Assembly (NCBI GenBank): GCA_902806575.1
Contig: CADCXD010000001.1
Span: forward strand, 2,666,001-2,730,000
Direction of reading: 5' to 3'
Source of the DNA: Jackrogersella multiformis
Taxonomy: Eukaryota > Ascomycota > Sordariomycetes > Xylariales > Hypoxylaceae
DNA: 64,000 bases
A program made the translations under genes and the position numbers. Below are positions 56,601 through 64,000 of this stretch, piece by piece (position 1 is the first letter of the stretch; each line of letters opens with the position of its first letter). The notes beneath the pieces were generated by a model. The model searched no databases, was not told where the DNA came from, and worked only from the letters and a program-made list of their open reading frames with translations.

Positions 56601-57301
56601 TTACTTTTTTTAAATTAACTTTAAATTAAACGTTTTAAATAATAAATATAATATTATTATATTATAATAATAAATAAAAATTTATAAGCTCGTAAACTTT
56701 TTTTTAAACTTTAAGAAAATTAAGTTTAATTTTTCTTATTATTAAAAATATTATATTAACTTAACTTTACATAACCCGGGGAAATTAATTAATATAACGA
56801 TAATAAAAAATATTAAAATAAATAAAACGTTAAGAAATATTCTTAAAAAATTCCGTAAATTTATATATATTATAATTAAGAAAATAAAGCAATGCTTTTT
56901 AAATTATTAACTTTAAAATTATATTATCGATTTTTAAAAAAGGAAAATACCTCTTTAAAAACCTTTTTACGTTATAAATAAAAAAAAACTTAATATATTT
57001 AAATTATAATTAAATTTAAAAATTAACTTTATTTTATATAATACTTATAATATTTATCGATAAACCCGATTTTTAAAACCTTTTTAAATTAATAATTAAT
57101 TATTAAGGTTTAAATAATATTATTATCTTTATCCGTTATTTTATACCTTTAATATTTAAATTATAAACTTATTTTAAAATCGTAAAATAATTTATAAAAA
57201 TCGACCTTAAATTAAGATTTTACTTAATTAAAATTAAAGAAAAAAACAAATAAAAAATAACATTTTATTATAAATATAACCTTTTTAAATACTTAATAAT
57301 A

Positions 57302-57480
57302 TTATTTAAATTAATTAACGCTTTTATAATTTTTTAATTAATAATAAATAATATCTTTTAAATTTTTATTAACTTAAACCTCTTAATATACTTAAATAAT
57401 CTTTTTATTTATATAAATATAATAAAAAAACACGATAAAATTATTAAAAAAATCTTAAAAAAACTCATAAAATATTACTT
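57302..57480 (+). pseudogene. Reverse-transcriptase remnant of the Ty3/gypsy element
   Basis: In the frame starting at 57302 the translation, despite stop codons, follows the RT core of Ty3/gypsy elements. FKLINAF (from 57305) corresponds to the FGLxNAP block. Then come an F-stop-LIINNIF block, and Tyr-Leu-Asn-Asn (57389-57400) in place of the catalytic Tyr-Leu-Asp-Asp. A lysine-rich helix with His-Asp follows. Asp-to-Asn and Trp/Gln-to-stop changes are what RIP produces. This fixes the strand of the element. Confidence 0.85.
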
Positions 57481-59708
57481 AACAATTAACTTACAAAAGT
57501 ATTTTTAAAAAATGTAAAAAATAATATTTTAATAACTTAAAATAAAGTTAATTATATTAATAATTAAAAAATACTTAAATCCCTTAAAGAATTTTAGTAA
57601 TTTATCGGTTTTATAAACTTTTATTAACGATTTATAAAAAAATTCTTAAAAATAATAAAGCTAATTATTAACGCAAATAAAAGAAATAAAAAAAATTAAA
57701 AATAAACCGAGGAAATAAATAAATCTTTTAAAAAACTTAAATTTTAATTTACTTAAGCTTTTATTATAATACATTTTAATCCCTTGAAATAAACTTATAT
57801 TAAAGCCGATATATTAAATTATATTATTAACGCCGTTCTTTTTTAAAAAAATAAATAAAATAAATTTAAACTAATAACTTATCATTTTTATAAACTTACA
57901 CCGGTAAAAATAAACTATAAAATTTATAATAAAAAATTATTAATTATAATAAACTCTTTTAAAAAATATTAAACATTAAATTAAAGTAAACTTTAATTAT
58001 TAAATTTTAATTTACTTTATAACGATTAAAGTTTTAAATTAATATTAAACTTAATAAATATAAAAATTATTATTAATTACCGATTAAAAAAATAAAATAA
58101 TAAAGTTAATATTTTTTTTAAATTATTATAACATTAACTTAAAAAAAAAGAAACTAAAAATTAACTTATAAAATCGATTTTATAAAATAAATATTTTTCG
58201 TACTTTTAAAAAACTTTATTCGTTTCTTTAATAATCGTTTTTATTATATTAAAAAGATTATATAACTTTATTACCTTTAATTAAACTTTTAACTTTATAA
58301 AAAAACTAAAAAAAGTAATTATTAATAACCCGAAATATATTACGTAAATTATAAACCCTTTTAAAAACGTTATCCTTTAAAATAATCTCTTATACCGAAA
58401 AAATAAGCTTTAAATATTTATAAAACTTTTTAAAAAAGTCATTTCTTTTAAATATAACACCTTTATCGCCGGATATATAAAAATAAATAAAATCTTAAAA
58501 TTAATTACTTAAAACTTTTAATAATTAAACATTAAAAATATTATTTAAAATTACGTACGAAATTATTTAAAATGTTAATAAAATAAAATCCTTTATTACG
58601 TTTTATATAAATATTTTTAACCGATAAAATTATATTATAAACTTTAATAAATAATAATAATAAATTTATTCTTAAAAATAACTTATTTTATTCTTTTTTA
58701 AAAAAAAATCCGATAATTTAATTAAAATCTTTATTAAATAATATTAAAAATTATATAACGTATCATTAAATATCATTTTTAATAAAAACTTTAAGTTTAC
58801 TTTTTATATTTAAAAAAACTTCTTTAAATTAATAAGAATTAAGTTTTATATAAATATTACGTTTTATTCGTAAACCGACGGTTAAATAAAACGCCTTAAT
58901 TAAATTTTAAAAATTTACTTTAAAGCTTTTATTAATTATAAAATAAATAATTAAAAAAACCTCCTTATAATAATTAAATTTATTTATAATAATATTACTT
59001 TATTATTAATATAATTTACACCTTTTTATATTAATTATAATTATTATTTAACCGTTTATAACTTTTTTATAAATATTTTACGTAATTTAAGAAATAAATT
59101 ATATATATATTAAATAATATAAATATATTAAAAAATATAAAAACACTTAAAACGAAACCGCTAATAAATAAAAAAATAAACTAATAAACGATAAAAAAAT
59201 ATATTAACTTTTTAAGAAAAATAATTCGTAATATTTAATATAAAAAATATTAAAACTAAATATTTTATTAAAAAATTAAATAAAAATTAAATAAAAACTT
59301 TTAAAATTTAATAAATAATCTTTTTTATAATAATAAAACTTACTTTATTTAAAAATAAAAAAATATATAACTCGTTTTATATTTTACTTATTAAACTTTA
59401 TCGATTTAATAATTAAAAACTTTTTAACTTTAATTAAATCTTACGTAAAATAACCTTAATAAAATCTAAAAACTATTAAATAAAATAAGTTATAAATTTC
59501 ATTAAAAATTAAAATAAAATAAAATATCTCGTAAAATAAAAAAGTTAACCGGTTAAAAAATATTAAATTTAAAAACTTTATAAATATATATTTAATAATA
59601 AAATAAAAGTAATAATTAAATTATTTTATAAATAACACGTTAATAAACCTCGTAATTTTATAATCCTTTAAAATACTTAAAATTAAGCATTAAAAAAAAG
59701 AAATTAAT

Positions 59709-60021
59709 ATTATATAAATAAACTTTACGAAATAAAATATAATTAATATATATATATAAATTAATAAATATAAAATATATTAAAACTTATAAAATAAAGC
59801 TATTAAATAAAGTTAATTAAAAAACTTAATTAATATATATAAGATTAAATTAATAAGATTAAGAGGGCGCTAACGGCGCTTAAAGGAGATATTTAAATTA
59901 TATATATATAGGTCATTACGCCTCGCTTCGTAAGAAGAGATAAAAGGTAAGGACCTTAAGACCATAGAGAATTATTACTCGAATTTGAACTACAGTTCCA
60001 AGCCCTATTGCCCTTGTCACA
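59709..60021 (+). repeat. Right LTR, outer half unmutated
   Basis: 313 bp. Up to about 59860 it is AT-converted, and beyond that it regains normal GC content (for example GGCGCTAACGGCGC near 59876). It ends TTGTCACA before the duplicated ATATC. The mutated half here corresponds to the preserved part of the left LTR. Confidence 0.93.
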
Positions 60022-60026
60022 ATATC
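60022..60026 (+). repeat. Right target-site duplication ATATC
   Basis: Exact match to 53283-53287. Confidence 0.9.
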
Positions 60027-60829
60027 ATACTAGATATATTACAACTATCTTGATCCCATGAGTTTTCCCATTATTTCGGTTGACTCCCCCTCGTAACTAC
60101 CTAGGTGGTTACAACCCTTTTCACTTATTCTTCAATTTTCTTGGACTTGTAAATACTTGAAGGCTTTAAGTTGAAGGCGCGGTGCAATGTCAGTTCTTAC
60201 CTTCTATACTAGCATACGGCACATGTTGCTGTTTTTGAATAGGATTGAGTTAAATTGGCGAGCACAATGTTTTTGAAACCTCTATTCGCCAATCACTCGT
60301 CAGACTAGACAAGGAAGGTACATAGCTCACGAAGCCTTCAAATAATGAATTTGGAAATCTCGCGAACTAATGGCCGCTAGGTACCGTTGATCTCCGTCGG
60401 CCGTAAAGCTAAAATAGTGGATTTTACAGTCTGGGCACCGCCTTGCGCCCTAACACGACATCGGAGACTTGCGAAAGAAGAAAAGAAGATTGGAAAGAAG
60501 CGGTGTTAGTACCTAGTGTTGGTAGTACAGGTTACGAAATATAAGAAAACTATTATGTAATACTATCCTTGCAAAGTTAACTGCGCTATAGCGTAGTATC
60601 GTTACTCCCTCCCCCACCCCTTTTGCCATGTATATAAAAATTCTTCTAGTATTTTTTATATTCTAACTTTCTTTCAACATAAAAATATCTTCATACCTAG
60701 GTATTTAACGTCTGCGTAGGCGTACGTGTAGGAGCATATTGAAGAGTCTAACATTAGGGGCGAATTTGACTTATGAGTTACTCCAACCTTGTTCATAAAT
60801 CAATTGATATATAGAAGCGAGGGTCTTCT
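60027..60829. other. Intergenic region right of retrotransposon
   Basis: About 800 bp of normal composition, holding the presumed promoter of the transporter at 60830. Pyrimidine tract near 60607-60625 and a TATATAAA-like box at 60632 are visible. No coding signal. Confidence 0.6.
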
Positions 60830-62384
60830 ATGACCATATCGCCTCAAAATGCAGATGACAGCTGCCTCATAAATCAAACTGTCCCGGCGGCGGGGGTTTT
60901 ACCATCACCGTCGGAGCATCTTGACGAAAAGAGTCAACTTCCTAATTCCAACCCCAATCTTAACCCTAACCCTGCCCTCGCCGAAGACCACGTGAACCAA
61001 ACGGGATATTCTCATCCTGTCGAAGATGCTGTTGCGGTGCCATTATCATCATCGTCGTCGGACCTAAGTGACAATGCCGAGGAGGATTCGGACTTTCCTG
61101 AAGGCGGGCTAAAGGCCTGGCTCGTAGTCCTGGGATCTTTCTGCACCATGGTATCGGTATACGGCATCATTAATTCAGCCGCCGTCTTCGAGTCGTACTT
61201 CTCGACTAACCAGCTCGCCGAGTACGACGCGTCAAGTATCGGCTGGATTTTCAGCGTGTACCTCTTCGTCGTATTCTTCTTCGGCATCCAGGTCGGCCCC
61301 ATCTTCGACCGCAGCGGCCCCAGAGTCTTAGTCGCCGTGGGTAGTCTATTGGTCGTCACAAGCCAACTTTTACTCGGATTATGTCAAGGTGGGTGAACTG
61401 AGACTGTCTATGACTCCTTACATGTATGCTAGCAACACATGTGCTGACAAATGTAAAAAACCAGAGTACTACCAGATCCTCCTGACATACTCCGTGCTCG
61501 GCGGTCTCGGAGGCGCCTTGCTCAATGTGCCGGCCTACGGCGTGATAGCGCACTACTTCAAGAGGCGGCGGGGCCTCGCCACCGGCGTCGCCGCGACGTC
61601 CGGGTCCATCGGCGGCATCGCGTTTCCCCTTTTCCTGCAGGCCGTGATCCCGAAGCTGGGGTTCACGTGGAGCACGCGCATCATCGGGTTCATCCTGCTG
61701 TTCCTGTCCGCCGTCGCCAACGTGCTCGTGCGCTCGCGCCTGCCGCCGAGCACCCGCCCCGCGCGCGTGATGCCCGACTGGGCCCTCTTCCGCGACCTCA
61801 AGTTCACCCTCTGCTGCGCCGGCGTGTGGTTCATGGAGTGGGGCATCTTCACCCCCCTGACCTACATCGTGTCGTACGCCGCGGCCCACGGCCAAGACGC
61901 TGCCGACGCGTACACGCTGCTGGCGCTGCTCAACGCGGGGTCCTTTTTCGGCCGCTTCCTGCCGGGGTTCCTGGCGGACCGGTTCGGCCGCTTCAACGTG
62001 ATCACGCTGACGAACCTGCTGTGCGTCGTGACGATCCTCGGCCTGTGGCTGCCGGCGGGGGACTCGCGCCCGCTCCTGATAGCCTTCGCGCTGACCTTCG
62101 GCTTCGCCTCCGGCAGCAACCTGGGCCTGTACCCCGTGTGCGTCGGCCAGCTGTGCGGTGCGCGCGACTACGGCCGCTATTACTCGACCGCGATGATGGT
62201 CGGCAGCTTCGGCACTCTGACGAGCCTCCCCATCGCCGGTGCGCTGCTGAGCATCGGGCGCCACCAGGAGCAGGGCTGGCTAGCGCTGATTCTCTTCGCG
62301 GCGCTGTCGTACGCCATTGCTATGAGCTGCTTCCTAGGGGCTAGAGTGCTGGCTGTTAGCTGGAGAGTGAAAGAAGTGTACTGA
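60830..62384 (+). CDS. MFS transporter, monocarboxylate/MCH family
   Basis: Two exons: 60830-61388 and 61465-62384 (76-nt intron, GTGGGT...CCAG), giving 492 residues. A soluble N-terminus of about 85 residues includes an Asn-Pro repeat and a Ser/Asp-rich stretch. Then FPEGGLKAWLVVLGSF marks TM1 of the fungal MCT (MCH) family. The family topology of 12 TMs follows, with YFKRRRGLATGVAATSGSIGG (TM4-5 region), the MFS A-like ADRFGRFNV in the second half, and RDYGRYYSTAMMVGSFGTLTSLPIAGAL near the end. Fungal members carry monocarboxylates, riboflavin (MCH5) or other small metabolites across the plasma membrane; the substrate here is unknown. Exon 2 is strikingly GC-rich at third positions. It is the first gene beyond the dead retroelement. 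Confidence 0.92.
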
Positions 62385-62855
62385 GAGGGGATTTAAATGT
62401 CGGTGTCGTTTAGGGGTGGAGAAGTGTTACACCTGTGGGGTTAGTGAGATGTGTGAGACAAATATCAGGGTTGAATACAAGATGATACTTTATGTACTAG
62501 CACTGGCTAGTACATTTTTCTTCTTTGGAATGGATCTGGAACATTCTCCTGTGAAACTCAAGACCACACTCTAGGTAGGTAACCAGGTAACTAGGCGGTT
62601 ACCTACGGGCAGCCGATGCTGCCTAAAATGATGGATGATTAATATAACTATAACTCACGCTACAACATTCTTGAAAAACAGACACCAATTGATTTTTGAT
62701 GTGTCATATACATACAATTGTACTTATCTATGATCGAAGATCTTACACGAGTCGCAAAGAACTCAATATATGAACAATACCTAGCCCATATCCCGTTTTT
62801 AAATTTACCATGAGTTATTCTCTATATATAGTGCTCTATCATTGCGAAGCTTTGC
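62385..62855. other. Convergent intergenic region
   Basis: 470 bp between two transporter genes in convergent orientation. It contains a perfect palindrome at 62492-62515 and TAGGTA motifs near 62573. Nothing coding. Confidence 0.6.
62492..62515. repeat. Perfect palindrome sharing the MITE tip
   Basis: Arms ATGTACTAGC and its exact reverse complement flank ACTG. Bases 62495-62509 equal the TA plus the first 13 bases of the inner-facing right end of the MITE at 47402-47700, including the CTAGCACTGGCTA core. Could be a convergent-transcript terminator stem or a transposon relic. Confidence 0.8.
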
Positions 62856-64000
62856 CTAGAGCCGCGTTGGAGTATCGTCTAGGACACCTTCGTTAGACGC
62901 GATATCCGGATCTCGAGTATCACCTGGAACTCGCGCCGGAACTGCGTCATCGCCGTCTTCTTTAAGGTATACTAGAAAAGGGACAGTCAGCTCAGCTCAT
63001 ATTGCCCATCTTGGTATATTTGGGATGTAAAAACTTACGATGAGGCCTCACGAAGAAACTTCCCAGCACCACCAGCCCGAATAAAGCCGCCAGCATTACG
63101 AAGAATGCCTGCGGGAACGTCTCGATCGTCCCGGCATACAGGCCGTTAAAAAGCGCGGGGGCAAAGACTCGCCCGAGCGCGTGCATCAGGCCGATGGCTC
63201 CTAATAGGGAGCCTACACGCTCGGCGGGAACATGTTTCGTGATTGCACTCTGGACAGTGGCACTCGCCAATCCGCCAAATGCCGTGGCCAGACCGCACAC
63301 GATGAATAGTTCTTCTCGGCGGACAAAAATGTAGCCGGCCGTACCTACAGCATCGCTGACAAGGGCAAACCTCAGGAGCCACACGTCTACGTTATCCGCG
63401 CCAGAGTTTGTCTCGACAACGTTCGTGCCACCGTTTTCACGGTTTCGACGACGTAATGGTCGGACACGGAATATATAATTGATTGTGGGGAGGATGCAAA
63501 GAAGGATTACGACGCGTACCATGCTAACAACCGATATAAATCGCGAGGCTTCAAGAGTTCCCCAGTCGAACATATACTCGGAGTAGAGCACAATGACGGT
63601 ATTTGCGCCCATTGCGGCGGATAAAATCGTTGTGTCGATAAGGGCGAGGATAATCAAGTTTCGCCGTAAGCGGCCGTTGTTTCGTCCACTTGGGGCGAGC
63701 ATTTTTAGGGGGGCCAGCGGGTTGGCGCTCAAAACTGCTGGTAGCCAAGTTCCCATGTGGGCGTCCAGATATGAAGCAACCCGTGGCCCGACGAAAGTCC
63801 CTACTGAACTAGGAAGTCCTGATCTTAGCTGCAAAGCTGTAGCATCGGTCTGGGTTTGATGCTTCTCCCTTGCTGCCATCTGGCGTTTCTTCGATATTGA
63901 CTCGGGCAAAATAAACCAGAAGTATAGGATGACGAAAGCATGGCAGCCAAGGACAACGTAAAAGATCGATACCAACGAGCCAGTCCACGACACAAAGTAA
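62856..64000 (-). CDS. MFS transporter, TetA/drug-efflux-like, 5' end outside window
   Basis: The frame is open through the right edge, so N-terminal exons are missing. Visible exons: 64000-63039 and 62971-62856 with a 67-nt intron (GTAAGT...CTAG). The second exon adds a polar tail ending PTRL. At least seven hydrophobic segments are present. WTGSLVSIFYVVLGCHAFVILYFWFILPES corresponds to TM5-6 of the first half, a long cytosolic loop follows, then TM7-12 with LFIVCGLATAFGGLASATVQSAITKHVPAERVGSLLGAIGLMHALGRVFAPALFNGLYA, a pattern of the fungal TetA-like (YCR023C-type) MFS group. Without the intron the frame stops at 62992 after KFLHPKYTKMGNMS. The spliced reading is preferred because donor and acceptor fit consensus. 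Substrate unknown. Confidence 0.85.

Larger units (their letters stand above)
53288..60021 (+). mobile_element. RIP-degenerated Ty3/gypsy LTR retrotransposon, 6.7 kb
   Basis: A complete element: left LTR 53288-53601, right LTR 59709-60021, 5-bp duplication ATATC on both sides. The interior is almost entirely A and T with only scattered C and G, consistent with massive C-to-T changes on both strands (RIP), so no open frame survives. Plus orientation is supported by a reverse-transcriptase remnant at 57302-57480 and by a purine-rich tract (59692-59704) just before the right LTR, a polypurine-tract candidate. gag should lie left of about 55.5 kb, and RNase H and integrase right of 57.5 kb, by family order only. 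The element is inactive as it stands. Confidence 0.95.

Noticed and set aside
53602..59708. AT-rich block considered as a centromere or mitochondrial DNA insertion
   Set aside because: Flanking LTRs, the 5-bp target duplication and the RT remnant explain it as a RIP-mutated retrotransposon.
60955..60985. Telomere-like CCCTAA units in the transporter N-terminus
   Set aside because: Only two adjacent units, in frame and encoding an Asn-Pro repeat; no longer array, so not an interstitial telomere.
61356..62264. 302-codon open frame antisense to the MFS transporter
   Set aside because: Low-complexity translation (Ala, Glu, Arg, Gln, Gly) produced by the extreme GC3 of the sense exon; no motif and no splice support.

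Overview
The window is nuclear DNA of a filamentous ascomycete (Pezizomycotina, most likely Sordariomycetes). The evidence is a full XlnR/Xyr1 xylanase regulator, a NirA/NIT4-type nitrate regulator, short GT-AG introns (48-231 nt, often with CTAAC/CTRAY branch sites), N-acetylglucosamine kinase and vacuolar amino-acid permease genes of fungal type, and a 6.7 kb retroelement turned into extreme AT-rich sequence by repeat-induced point mutation (RIP). The genus is not determined.

Layout, left to right. 1-5 kb: the 3' end of a membrane-anchored gamma-glutamylcyclotransferase-like gene, NAD-glycerol-3-phosphate dehydrogenase (minus), and an orphan secreted protein (minus). 7.8-22.1 kb: two large Zn2Cys6 regulators on the plus strand, NirA/NIT4-like and XlnR/Xyr1, separated by 8.6 kb with no convincing gene. 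25.9-37.5 kb: a compact housekeeping block of scavenger decapping enzyme DcpS (+), a GILT-like thiol reductase (-) whose last codons overlap the DcpS end, GlcNAc-kinase-like hexokinase (+), VBA/FNX-type vacuolar permease (+), and splicing factor CEF1/CDC5 (-). 41.6-47.3 kb: a more AT-rich accessory stretch with a class I sesquiterpene synthase, a small secreted protein and an uncharacterised 414-residue protein. 47.4-52.3 kb: a 299-bp MITE, CTF18 (+) and FHIT/Aph1 hydrolase (-). 53.3-60.0 kb: an LTR retrotransposon (Ty3/gypsy, plus orientation) with intact 5-bp target duplication, LTRs and RIP damage. 60.8-64 kb: a monocarboxylate-type MFS transporter (+) and the 3' part of another MFS transporter (-).

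No gene cluster with one pathway is evident. The genes are mostly conserved singletons (carbon and nitrogen regulation, osmolyte and amino-sugar metabolism, mRNA decay and splicing, sister-chromatid cohesion), with a few lineage-specific genes in the gene-poor, AT-rich parts. Spliced models were built by hand from frame continuity, splice consensus and family motifs; none has transcript support here.

I did not find a clearly new biological system. The most informative unusual signals are the complementary RIP edges in the two LTRs, a TA-flanked MITE with 79-bp inverted repeats and a short palindrome elsewhere sharing its tip, the tail-to-tail coding overlap of DcpS and the GILT-like gene, the atypical Cys spacing in that GILT-like protein, and the window-wide TAGGTA/TACCTA palindromic islands.
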